Source of the DNA: an uncultured Bacteroides sp.
GTDB taxonomy: Bacteria; Bacteroidota; Bacteroidia; Cytophagales; Cyclobacteriaceae
Direction of reading: 5' to 3'
NCBI GenBank assembly: GCA_902168185.1
Contig: CABHOV010000087.1
Span: 1 to 45,737 of the forward strand
Length of the DNA stretch: 45,737 nucleotides
The notes below the pieces were generated by a model. It saw nothing but the letters and a program-made list of their open reading frames with translations, did not search any database and was not told where the DNA came from. The position numbers were made by a program, and so were the translations under genes. Positions within the stretch are counted from its first letter, which is position 1; each line of letters starts with the position of its first letter. Below are positions 23,725-32,241 of this stretch, piece after piece.

Positions 23725-24276
23725 TTACCGGATATCAATAATGCAACGCTCGTTCTTCAACAGTTCAATCGCTTCAGGCATTTCTATTCCCGATTTCGCA
23801 TCGTCCAATGCTTCGCGTATCCTGGTTTTGATTTCCTTCATGCGCAATGCCTCCACAAAACGTCTTACCTGCTCTTCACTTTCCAGCGTAAGCTTTGGAA
23901 CCTTCGTAGGTTTGTCATCATCGCCCTTTGCCACCATCGTAAAATACGATGAGTTGGTATGTGTGATGGTACCCAGTTTCACATTCTGCGCTTCTACACG
24001 AATGCCAACGATCATGGAAGAATTACCAACATAGTTCACTGAAGCATGCAACGATACCAGCTCCCCTACTTCCACCGGCTGAAGAAATTCCACTCTGTCA
24101 ACGGATACGGTTACACAGTACGCACCAGCGTGTTTACTCGAACAGGCATAAGCAACTTTATCCATCAGGGAGAGTAAAATGCCTCCGTGAATTTTTCCGC
24201 CAAAGTTGGCGTACGAAGGGATCATCAATTCGGTAATCGTAGTTTGGGAGGAGCGGACAGGTTTGGTTTCGATCAT
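23725..24276 (-). CDS. Acyl-CoA thioesterase (hotdog fold)
   Basis: The 183-residue protein has one hotdog domain of the YciA/ACOT type: MIPSYANFGGKIHGGILLSLMDKVAYACSSKHAG with the family's conserved N/H-G-G region, then VDRVEFLQPVEVGELVSLHASV and YFTMVAKGDDDKP. The C-terminal ~50 residues are a helical extension rich in charged residues. It hydrolyses acyl-CoA in the cytoplasm; chain-length preference cannot be read. It is the first gene of an operon with the M24 peptidase. Confidence 0.9.
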   Translation of the reverse strand: MIETKPVRSSQTTITELMIPSYANFGGKIHGGILLSLMDKVAYACSSKHAGAYCVTVSVDRVEFLQPVEVGELVSLHASVNYVGNSSMIVGIRVEAQNVKLGTITHTNSSYFTMVAKGDDDKPTKVPKLTLESEEQVRRFVEALRMKEIKTRIREALDDAKSGIEMPEAIELLKNERCIIDIR

Positions 24277-24455
24277 AGCAGATTCAATATTCGGTGAAAT
24301 ATAGTAAGGTTAATTGTTATACGTTAGCAGTAAACTGTTTAAAGTTAAACGCCATTTGTTATTTGTTCAGCAGAGTCAGAGTATATATACGTTACACACC
24401 AGCAATTATTGATGTGGAAGTATACTCATAAAGATAACTTTCAGTATAGAATGTT

Positions 24456-25796
24456 TTAACCGCCAACGGCTAAACGTCTGTCTATAGACCACTTCAGACG
24501 AAGGAACATGGCAATGGCAGTAAGCGTAAGTCCGATGAGAAGTCCCATCCATATACCGATAGCCTGGTAATCGGTTTTGAAACCAAGCCAGTAGCCAAGA
24601 GGCAAACCAATCACCCAGTAAGAAATAAAAATAAAGAAGGACGGTATTTTAACATCTTGCAGTCCACGTAACGCGGAAGCACAGACCACTTGTGCGCCAT
24701 CGGATAATTGGAATATAGCGGCCACGATCAACAACGATGCTGCGATCGGAATCACCGTAGGGTCATTTACATAGAGGGTAGGCAACCAGTTATTCGCTAT
24801 AATAAATATAGCCGCTGTTATACTCATAAAGAGAAGCGCCATGCCCAACAATGTATAGGCCGCGAGGCGCATATTCTTATAATCACGTGCTCCGGAAAAA
24901 TATCCTACCCGAATGGTTGCTGCCGTGCCAAGCCCGGCTGTAGTCATATAGCTTAGTGTTGCCAGGTTGATGGCGATCTGGTGTGCTGCTTGTGTTTTTG
25001 TTCCCAGCCACCCCATCATGACAAGTGAAAAATCAAATGCAGCGGCTTCAAATATAAATTGAACACCACTGGGGACACCCAAGTGCAACATCTTTGAAAA
25101 AAGTTTCTTTGAATAGTTACCCCACGAGAATGCTGCACGAAACTTCCGGAATGAAGGGATATAGTATATATACACGGCGATGGAAATCGCCATAAAGATC
25201 CGCGAGATAAATGTCGCCCACGCGGCACCGATTAATCCAAAAGCAGGGGAACCAGCGTGACCGTATATCAGTATATAATTCAGGATCACATTTAATACGT
25301 TCGCCAGGATCATTACGACCAACGCTACGCGTGTATTGGACAATCCTTCTGCAAATTGTTTATAGCTTTGGAAGACCATCATCGGCACCAATGAAAACGC
25401 CACGATGCTTAAAAAAGGAATCGCGCGTTCTACAACTTCCACAGGTTGATTGATGTGGTACAAAACATTCTTCCCAACCTCCACTACGCCAATCAAAATA
25501 AAAGCGTTGATCACGTTAATGACGAGTCCATGGCGAAGCGTCTCGACTATATCTGTATCGTTGTTCTCCCCTTGCGCTGCCGCCACCAACGGTGTTATCG
25601 CAAACGACACTCCTATACCAAAGAGCATGAATACATTAAACACAACAACGGCTAGTCCCGCTGCTGCCAGCGACTCCGCATTGAGGTGCCCTACCATCAT
25701 GGTATCTGTAACGCTCATCATAACATGCCCGAGGTTACTGAGCATGACGGGATAAGCCAGGTGAAAGTTCTCTTTGAAGTGTGTGCGAATGGTCAT
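24456..25796 (-). CDS. MATE-family multidrug/sodium antiporter
   Basis: The protein has 446 residues from the ATG at 25796 (MTIRTHFKENFHLAYPVMLSNLGHVMMSVTDTMMVGHL), with about twelve transmembrane helices in two MATE repeats. The second repeat begins near LGVPSGVQFIFEAAAFDFSLVMMGWLG. MATE proteins export cationic drugs or other compounds using a Na+ or H+ gradient; the length and motifs point to the NorM branch. An in-frame upstream start at 25847 would add 17 polar residues and is less likely. It lies 102 bases downstream of the NUDIX gene in the same direction. Confidence 0.9.
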   Translation of the reverse strand: MTIRTHFKENFHLAYPVMLSNLGHVMMSVTDTMMVGHLNAESLAAAGLAVVVFNVFMLFGIGVSFAITPLVAAAQGENNDTDIVETLRHGLVINVINAFILIGVVEVGKNVLYHINQPVEVVERAIPFLSIVAFSLVPMMVFQSYKQFAEGLSNTRVALVVMILANVLNVILNYILIYGHAGSPAFGLIGAAWATFISRIFMAISIAVYIYYIPSFRKFRAAFSWGNYSKKLFSKMLHLGVPSGVQFIFEAAAFDFSLVMMGWLGTKTQAAHQIAINLATLSYMTTAGLGTAATIRVGYFSGARDYKNMRLAAYTLLGMALLFMSITAAIFIIANNWLPTLYVNDPTVIPIAASLLIVAAIFQLSDGAQVVCASALRGLQDVKIPSFFIFISYWVIGLPLGYWLGFKTDYQAIGIWMGLLIGLTLTAIAMFLRLKWSIDRRLAVGG

Positions 25797-25898
25797 GGGA
25801 TATATAGATGTGTGCTGCCGAATTTGTTCGTGGCCATTATACGGCAACCAACACCTTACGGTTTATAAATTTAATATATAGGTGAGCTTAAAGTTGTA

Positions 25899-26456
25899 TC
25901 AGATTTTTTTCAGTCTCCCCAACGTCAGCAAGCCGATAACGCTTAGGCTGTCCGTTATCTCACCGCGCATCACCATGTCAATGGCTTCCTGCAGCGGCAG
26001 CTTCCATACTTTCAGGTCTGCTTCTGTTTCTTCCAGGTTGTTTACGCCATACTCCAGATCCTCCGCCAAAAACAAAAAGCCTTCTTCATCGGTCACGGAG
26101 TTGGAAGTATGAAGACGCGCAATCCTTGTCCACTTCTTTGCAGTGATGCCCGTCTCCTCTTGGAGTTCACGCTTTGCAGCATCAAGCGGATCTTCTGATA
26201 ATGGAGCGCCACCCTCCGGAATCTCCCATTGAAATTCATTCAGGGTATAGCGGAATTGTCCAACCAGCCAGGTATTCCCTTGGTGATCAACCGGAATTAC
26301 ACCGATCGCTTTATTTCTGAAATGAACTTTGCCATAAATACCTTTTCCTCCGGAAGGATTCAACACCTGGTATTCTGTTACCTGTATCCAACGGTTCTCA
26401 TATTTTTCTTCACCAGACAAAGTGGTCCAAGGATTTTTTATTTCTTTCTGATTCAT
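25899..26456 (-). CDS. NUDIX hydrolase, ADP-ribose pyrophosphatase-like
   Basis: The 185-residue protein contains a complete NUDIX box, G-x5-E-x7-REL-Q-EE-T-G-I, in GGAPLSEDPLDAAKRELQEE followed by TGI. The flanking EFQWEIPEGG matches the ADP-ribose/GDP-mannose pyrophosphatase group. It hydrolyses nucleoside diphosphates linked to another group, using Mg2+. It is divergent from rnhB, with a 160-base gap between the two starts. Confidence 0.9.
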   Translation of the reverse strand: MNQKEIKNPWTTLSGEEKYENRWIQVTEYQVLNPSGGKGIYGKVHFRNKAIGVIPVDHQGNTWLVGQFRYTLNEFQWEIPEGGAPLSEDPLDAAKRELQEETGITAKKWTRIARLHTSNSVTDEEGFLFLAEDLEYGVNNLEETEADLKVWKLPLQEAIDMVMRGEITDSLSVIGLLTLGRLKKI

Positions 26457-26616
26457 GAGATTTCCTAATTAGCTTTTTCGCAGATGAAGATTTTAAACCG
26501 GAGTCAAAAGTTGAACGCCAAAGCTATTCGATTTCTTTTTTGTATGAAATCAAATCTATTTTAAGTTTGTGTAACGTTAGCGGTTAAGGATAACCAATAA
26601 CGTATAACTTCTACCG

Positions 26617-27213
26617 ATGCTACGATCATCCTTTACGAAAGACTTAACCGAAGCGGGCTGCGATGAAGCAGGACGTGGTTGTCTTGCAGGACCTGTGGTG
26701 GCTGCAGCTGTTATACTTCCGAAAAAATACAGACATAAATTACTGAACGATTCCAAGCAGCTGAAGAGAGAGGCGCGTGAAGAATTGCGATATGAAATTC
26801 AGAAGGTTGCTATAGCCTGGGCTGTTGGTGAAGTGAGTCACGAAGAAATCGATCAGATCAATATTTTAAATGCATCATTCAAAGCCATGCACCTTGCATT
26901 GGACAAGCTGAATGAGTCACCACAGTTGTTGCTTATTGACGGCAATCGTTTCAAACCTTATCGCGACATACGTCATGAATGTATCATCAAAGGCGATGCA
27001 ACCTATTTGTCTATTGCCGCTGCATCGGTGTTGGCAAAAACATATCGTGACGACCTGATGCAGAATCTTGCGAATCAATTTCCAGGTTATGGATGGGAAA
27101 CGAATGTAGGCTATCCAACCGAAGCACATCGCGATGGTATCAAACAATTTGGAGTCACACCGTATCATCGAAGATCTTTTACATTGCTGCCTGAGCAGCT
27201 CGAGCTTTTCTAA
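26617..27213 (+). CDS. rnhB: Ribonuclease HII
   Basis: The 198-residue protein has the RNase HII signature [19 protein letters not shown], with the first two catalytic acids in D-E, plus [29 protein letters not shown] and the C-terminal HRRSF. It cuts RNA in RNA-DNA hybrids, including single ribonucleotides in DNA. Length and motif order are normal. Confidence 0.96.
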   Translation: MLRSSFTKDLTEAGCDEAGRGCLAGPVVAAAVILPKKYRHKLLNDSKQLKREAREELRYEIQKVAIAWAVGEVSHEEIDQINILNASFKAMHLALDKLNESPQLLLIDGNRFKPYRDIRHECIIKGDATYLSIAAASVLAKTYRDDLMQNLANQFPGYGWETNVGYPTEAHRDGIKQFGVTPYHRRSFTLLPEQLELF

Positions 27214-27317
27214 AGCAGCACAACCAATAGTGCACGCATACTACCTCTCATCCCCAATAAATTTCAGGTTCAAATGCAATCGTTATATATTTATCAGCAA
27301 CACTGACCCTGAATCGA

Positions 27318-28730
27318 ATGTTGAAGAGAATACTTTTTCTGCTTCTAGCAGTACATACTTGCATTGCCTATTGTCAAACCACTCCTGCTGAAAATGCTGA
27401 CGCACTCCGGTTGTTGGACGAATGGTTCAAAGCGCAGGCTGAATACGATAACTTACCCGGCATTTCAGTTGGGATTGTAAAAGATCAGGAACTCATCTGG
27501 AGTAAAGGTTATGGTAAAGCAGATATAGCCAAAAATATTCCGGCTCAGGCCAACACTATATATAGCGTCTGCTCGATTTCAAAACTGTTTACAGCGGTTG
27601 CCATTATGCAACTGCGTGACGCAGGCAAGCTTCGGTTAGATGATGAAGTATCTGCAGTGCTACCCTGGTTTAGCATCAAGCAATCTTCTGCCGATAGCGG
27701 CCCGATAACCATTCGATCTTTATTAACGCATTCATCCGGTCTGCCACGTGAATCTGATTTTCCATATTGGTCTGATTCTAACTTTCCCACGAAAGAACAA
27801 GTCATTCAAAAATTAAAAGAACAACAAACGCTTTATCCGGTATCAACGTATTTCCAATATAGCAACCTGGGTATCACGCTACTCGGATATATAGTAGAAG
27901 AAATATCTGGACTTTCATACGATGAGTATATAAACAAAAATGTAATCAAGCCGCTTCAACTTGCCGATACGCGCACCTACTTTCCGAAAGAGCTATGGCA
28001 AGGAAGAATGGCTACAGGATATAGTGATGAAAGCAGAAAAGGCGAGCGCAGAATGCTCGATAAATTTGATACCAAAGGACTGGCTGCTGCAGCCGGATTA
28101 ACCTCTACTGTAGATGACCTTGCGCGTTTTGCTTCGTGGCAGTTTCGCTTGCTGAAGAATGGTGGCACCGAGATTTTAAAATCGTCAACGCTTCGTGAAA
28201 TGTATAACGTTCATTTTATGGATCCGAACTGGCGTACTTCATGGGGACTTGGCTTCACAGTTGCACAGGTAGATGGAAAGACATATGTAAGTCATGGTGG
28301 ATATTGCCCGGGATATCAAACACTCATCATGATCAACCCCAAAGATAAACTTGCATTTATAGTCATGATCAATGCTATCGGCACAGATCCGAATAAATAC
28401 TTTGAAGCGATGCGCACAGTATATGCCAAAGGTATTGATGATAAACCTACGGAGAAGAAAGTAGACCTTGAGCAATATAGCGGCTCCTATGGTTTTAAAC
28501 CCTGGGGTGGTGAACTGATCATTTCGCCTTGGGGCGATAAACTCGCGATGGTATATATGCCAAACGATAATCCTAAAAACATGATCCTGCTAAAGTATAT
28601 AAAGGAAGATACCTTCAGGCGCATTCGTGATGATGGAGAACTGGGTGAAGAAATTACGTTCGAGCGCGACAAAGCCGGTAAGATTGTCAAAATGTGGCGA
28701 AGCAGTAATTACAGATTGAAACTAAAGTAA
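27318..28730 (+). CDS. Exported serine hydrolase of the class C beta-lactamase / penicillin-binding fold
   Basis: The 470-residue protein has a signal peptide (MLKRILFLLLAVHTCIAYCQ). The catalytic S-x-x-K is SISK at Ser86-Lys89, the Y-x-N motif is YSNLG near residue 182, and an H-G-G follows in SHGGYCPGYQ near 327, as in esterase/DD-peptidase members. The C-terminal ~100 residues are a beta-rich lipocalin-like extra domain (QYSGSYGFKPWGG onward). It could hydrolyse peptides or esters in the periplasm; a true beta-lactamase activity is not implied. A terminator lies about 65 bases downstream. Confidence 0.9.
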   Translation: MLKRILFLLLAVHTCIAYCQTTPAENADALRLLDEWFKAQAEYDNLPGISVGIVKDQELIWSKGYGKADIAKNIPAQANTIYSVCSISKLFTAVAIMQLRDAGKLRLDDEVSAVLPWFSIKQSSADSGPITIRSLLTHSSGLPRESDFPYWSDSNFPTKEQVIQKLKEQQTLYPVSTYFQYSNLGITLLGYIVEEISGLSYDEYINKNVIKPLQLADTRTYFPKELWQGRMATGYSDESRKGERRMLDKFDTKGLAAAAGLTSTVDDLARFASWQFRLLKNGGTEILKSSTLREMYNVHFMDPNWRTSWGLGFTVAQVDGKTYVSHGGYCPGYQTLIMINPKDKLAFIVMINAIGTDPNKYFEAMRTVYAKGIDDKPTEKKVDLEQYSGSYGFKPWGGELIISPWGDKLAMVYMPNDNPKNMILLKYIKEDTFRRIRDDGELGEEITFERDKAGKIVKMWRSSNYRLKLK

Positions 28731-28796
28731 AAAAAACTGAAGCTCAAAGCTGGAAAGCGTCCACTACAAAATATATAGCTTAATGCTTAAAATATA

Positions 28797-28832
28797 AAAG
28801 TCCTTTCGTTCCGGTGAAGGGACTTTTTTTTA
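28797..28832 (+). terminator. Rho-independent terminator after the serine hydrolase gene
   Basis: AAAGTCCTTTC pairs with GAAGGGACTTT (one G-T pair), with a run of T after the stem. Confidence 0.85.
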
Positions 28833-28916
28833 TGTCATGTATTGAACTACCAGCAATCTTAATTTGTATAGTATTCGCTTGATAAAAAATTATAACTTGA
28901 CGACAGAAAAACTTCT

Positions 28917-29687
28917 ATGTGTCTGATCTTCTTCTCTGTTCAAAATCATCCAACCTATAAATTAATTATTGCGGCCAATCGTGATGAGTTTTATAACCGT
29001 AAGACTGCGCCTGCCGCGTATTGGGAAGATCATCCCGAGATTGTAGGAGGGCGTGATCTCGAGGCGGGCGGTACATGGATGGCTATGACGAAGTCTGGAA
29101 AGATCTGTATGCTTACGAATTATCGCGATCCACTCAACATCGATCCGAAGGCCCCATCGCGTGGTCAGTTAATAACCGATTACCTGCTGTCGCATGAAGG
29201 ACCGGAAGAGTATCTCAAACGGATTGAGAAAAATGGCAAAGTATATAACGGGTTCAATCTGTTAGCAGGAAGCGTGAACGAGTTATGGTATTACTCGAAC
29301 TATAAAGAGGGCGTTGATAAAATTGCTCCCGGCTTCTATGGCATCAGCAATCACCTGCTGGAAACCCCGTGGCCTAAAGTGGTGCGCGGCAAAGGGAAAT
29401 TCAAACCGCTGTTGCTCCAGCAATACATTGATCCCAAAGATATTTTTGATATTCTGTATGACGATGCTATAGCAGAAGATGAACGGCTTCCGAATACAGG
29501 GTTAACCATCGATCGCGAACGAGCATTGTCTTCTATGTTTATTAAAACTGAAAATTACGGGTCGAGATGCTCTACCGTTGTACTGGTGGATCACGACAAT
29601 CATGTATTTTTCAGTGAGCGTGTATATGACCTTAAAACCTTTCAGTTCACCACGCAAACCTTTAAGTTCACAACAGAAACGGTATAG
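28917..29687 (+). CDS. NRDE-family protein (TANGO2-like)
   Basis: The 256-residue protein begins MCLIFFSVQNHPTYKLIIAA and continues with the defining NRDE motif (NRDEFYNR). Other family blocks are GGRDLEAGGTWMAM, NYRDP and FYGISNHLLETPWPKV. The family is shared with eukaryotic TANGO2, which has been linked to heme and lipid handling; the bacterial function is unknown. The next gene starts 48 bases on in the same direction. Confidence 0.92.
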   Translation: MCLIFFSVQNHPTYKLIIAANRDEFYNRKTAPAAYWEDHPEIVGGRDLEAGGTWMAMTKSGKICMLTNYRDPLNIDPKAPSRGQLITDYLLSHEGPEEYLKRIEKNGKVYNGFNLLAGSVNELWYYSNYKEGVDKIAPGFYGISNHLLETPWPKVVRGKGKFKPLLLQQYIDPKDIFDILYDDAIAEDERLPNTGLTIDRERALSSMFIKTENYGSRCSTVVLVDHDNHVFFSERVYDLKTFQFTTQTFKFTTETV

Positions 29688-29735
29688 GTATATAGATCCG
29701 CGAAAGCAAGTTGAAAAGTTTTTGTAAACTACGGT

Positions 29736-30602
29736 ATGAAGAAAGACAATACACCTTTCACGCTAAAAGTTGTGCGCTGGATTTTCCCAAGGGTTGAGCG
29801 TATTGCGCCTTCACTTGCACACCAGTACTTCGCCCGGTTATTCTTTACTCCGTTGCGTTATCCAACTCCTGAGAAGGAAAGAAAAGCGGAGACGTTCAGT
29901 GAGAAATTTTCATTCGACATCGAAAATAAAAAAGTACAAGCCTATAGATGGGGCAACAGCCCGCGCTACGTTCTTGTTGTGCACGGATGGGCTGGACGCG
30001 GAACGCAATTCAGACGATTTGTCAAACCTCTACTTGCAGCAGAATATAGTGTAATCGGTTTTGATGCTCCTGCCCATGGAAATTCGGAAGGCAAACGCAC
30101 CACCATTCTTGAATTCGAACAAGTACTAAAAAAAATATATGAACTGAAAGGACAGCCCGATGCCATCCTTGCGCATTCATTTGGTGGTGGAGCTGTTTTA
30201 TACTCTGCCTTGAACGGACTGCCTATAAAAAAATTAATCAACATTGCGAGTCCTACGATCGGCGATGACATTATCAAGAGCTTTCTCAAGGCCGTTAATG
30301 CCTCGCAGGGTACGGCAGCCTTTTTCAAGGATTTTATAATGAAGACCTATGGTAAACCTTTTGATGAATATACCGCCCTTCATTTTATAAAACATCTTCC
30401 GACACCCATTGACCTTTTACTGATACACGATGCCGATGATAAAGAGGTTGAATTGAAACATGCCGAAGCGTTGGTGAAGATTTATCCTCACGCCCGCCTA
30501 ATAAGGACAGAGGGGTTGGGCCATACCCGAATTTTAAAAGACAACGCTGTGATCCGGGCAAGCGTAACATTTATCAGCTCGGGAGCGTCTGGGGAAGAGT
30601 AG
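29736..30602 (+). CDS. Alpha/beta hydrolase
   Basis: The 288-residue protein shows the oxyanion strand LVVHGWAGRGTQF, FDAPAHGNSEG and the nucleophile elbow AHSFGGGAVL (Ser in S-F-G-G). A likely catalytic acid lies in LIHDADDKEV and a His in GLGHTRIL. It may act on an ester or amide; no substrate can be named. It probably shares a transcript with the NRDE gene. Confidence 0.88.
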   Translation: MKKDNTPFTLKVVRWIFPRVERIAPSLAHQYFARLFFTPLRYPTPEKERKAETFSEKFSFDIENKKVQAYRWGNSPRYVLVVHGWAGRGTQFRRFVKPLLAAEYSVIGFDAPAHGNSEGKRTTILEFEQVLKKIYELKGQPDAILAHSFGGGAVLYSALNGLPIKKLINIASPTIGDDIIKSFLKAVNASQGTAAFFKDFIMKTYGKPFDEYTALHFIKHLPTPIDLLLIHDADDKEVELKHAEALVKIYPHARLIRTEGLGHTRILKDNAVIRASVTFISSGASGEE

Positions 30603-30784
30603 TATAAATTATGACCGCCTGTGGATTTCTGGCGGCATTTTGCAACCAAACCCTGGATTAAGAGTATATTGATAGGAAACTTTTCAATAATTATATACAT
30701 CCTTGTAATTAAATCGTTAAAACACAAACTAATTACCCACAACGCACACGCAGGTATCGGCTCCAGTTTTTAAAAAATATACAG

Positions 30785-31498
30785 ATGAAAATTATTGAGA
30801 CACATCACATTGCAAAGGTCTACCGTATGGGTAACAACATTGTTAATGCCCTTCAGGATGTAACCATTTCAATTGACAGAGGCGAGTACGTTGCCTTTAT
30901 GGGGCCATCGGGATCCGGAAAATCAACCCTCATGAATATTGTTGGTTGTCTTGATACACCTACCAGTGGCACATATAGTCTCAATAATCATTTGGTAAGT
31001 GAAATGACGGAGAACGAATTGGCTGAAGTCCGGAATAAGGAAATCGGATTCGTGTTCCAGACGTTTAACCTCCTCCCCCGCGCTTCTGCGTTGGAGAACG
31101 TAGCGCTTCCATTAATCTATGCAGGCTATAGCAGGTCAGAACGTGAAGAGATGGCGATGGCCGCGTTGGAAAGTGTGAGCCTTGCCGACCGTTATCATCA
31201 TAAACCGAATGAGCTCTCCGGAGGTCAGCGTCAACGGGTAGCGATAGCGCGCGCACTTGTAAACAATCCTTCTATTATACTTGCCGATGAACCTACCGGG
31301 AACCTGGATACAAAAACTTCATACGACATTATGAATCTTTTCCAGGAGCTTCACGATAAAGGCAACACCATTATTATGGTAACGCACGAAGACGACATTG
31401 CACATTACTCGCACCGGATTATTCGCCTTCGCGATGGTCTTATTGAGTGGGATCGTAAAAATGAAAATATCAACCGCGGCAGACCGGTTGAGGCTTAG
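30785..31498 (+). CDS. ABC transporter ATP-binding protein (LolD/MacB type)
   Basis: The 237-residue ATPase has Walker [10 protein letters not shown] (residues 40-48), the Q-loop [11 protein letters not shown], the signature [15 protein letters not shown], Walker [13 protein letters not shown] and the H-loop TH. Sequence and length match the MacB/LolD/FtsE-like group, which drives mechanotransmission through a separate membrane protein. No permease is adjacent, so its partner is elsewhere. Confidence 0.93.
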   Translation: MKIIETHHIAKVYRMGNNIVNALQDVTISIDRGEYVAFMGPSGSGKSTLMNIVGCLDTPTSGTYSLNNHLVSEMTENELAEVRNKEIGFVFQTFNLLPRASALENVALPLIYAGYSRSEREEMAMAALESVSLADRYHHKPNELSGGQRQRVAIARALVNNPSIILADEPTGNLDTKTSYDIMNLFQELHDKGNTIIMVTHEDDIAHYSHRIIRLRDGLIEWDRKNENINRGRPVEA

Positions 31499-31629
31499 AA
31501 AAAGCTTAGGCGTTAGGCGTATGTTTAACGCCCCTATAAAAGTATACTACACTGAAAGCTTAATCTGAAGAGCTTTCAGTTATACTGAGATCTTTCTTTT
31601 AACTTCCGGTTTTCAAAAAGGAAGTGTTC

Positions 31630-32178
31630 ATGAAAATATATACCAAGACTGGCGATAAGGGTACCACTACGCTTTTTGGCGGAAAGCGCGTATCGAAGGC
31701 GGACCTGCGCATCGAGACCTACGGAACGGTGGATGAGTTGAACTCATGGATCGGGATGGTGCGTGATCTGGATGTCAATCAAAAAAGAAAAGATGTCTTG
31801 ATTGAAATTCAAGACCGCCTTTTTACAATCGGTTCTATACTCGCTACCGAACCTGGCAATACGAAAGTAAAAATTCCTGCTCTGTCCGAAATGGATATAC
31901 AATTCCTCGAAAAACAAATTGATACCATGGACGGTGAATTGCCACCTATGCGTTTCTTTGTTTTACCGGGTGGTCATCCTGCTATATCCAATTGCCATAT
32001 AGCGCGCACGGTGTGTCGCAGAAGTGAGCGATTGATCATTGCATTAAGTGAACTGGAGGGGGTACCGGAAGAAGTTATCAAGTATATAAATCGTCTTTCA
32101 GACTATCTTTTTGTGCTCGCACGAAAAGTAGCGCATGAACTCGGAGCAGAAGAAACTCCCTGGAAGCCTCGTATGTGA
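31630..32178 (+). CDS. Cob(I)alamin adenosyltransferase, PduO type
   Basis: The 182-residue protein has the PduO signatures KIYTKTGDKGTTTLFGGKRV at the N-terminus, ETYGTVDELNSWIGM, and near the C-terminus ARTVCRRSERLI and YINRLSDYLFVLARKVAHE. It transfers the adenosyl group of ATP to cob(I)alamin, making the cofactor of methylmalonyl-CoA mutase among others. That fits the propionyl-CoA carboxylase-type gene at 1453, although the two are far apart. The ATG at 31630 is chosen over a GTG at 31624. Confidence 0.95.
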   Translation: MKIYTKTGDKGTTTLFGGKRVSKADLRIETYGTVDELNSWIGMVRDLDVNQKRKDVLIEIQDRLFTIGSILATEPGNTKVKIPALSEMDIQFLEKQIDTMDGELPPMRFFVLPGGHPAISNCHIARTVCRRSERLIIALSELEGVPEEVIKYINRLSDYLFVLARKVAHELGAEETPWKPRM

Positions 32179-32241
32179 TGCTATACTGTTGATCCGTTAG
32201 GTTATCCGTATAGCGGACGACCATTAACGGATCATTTATTA

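Noticed and set aside
24277-24455. Functional RNA in the gap between the thioesterase and MATE genes
   Set aside because: A/T-rich with no stable paired element or conserved motif that I can see.
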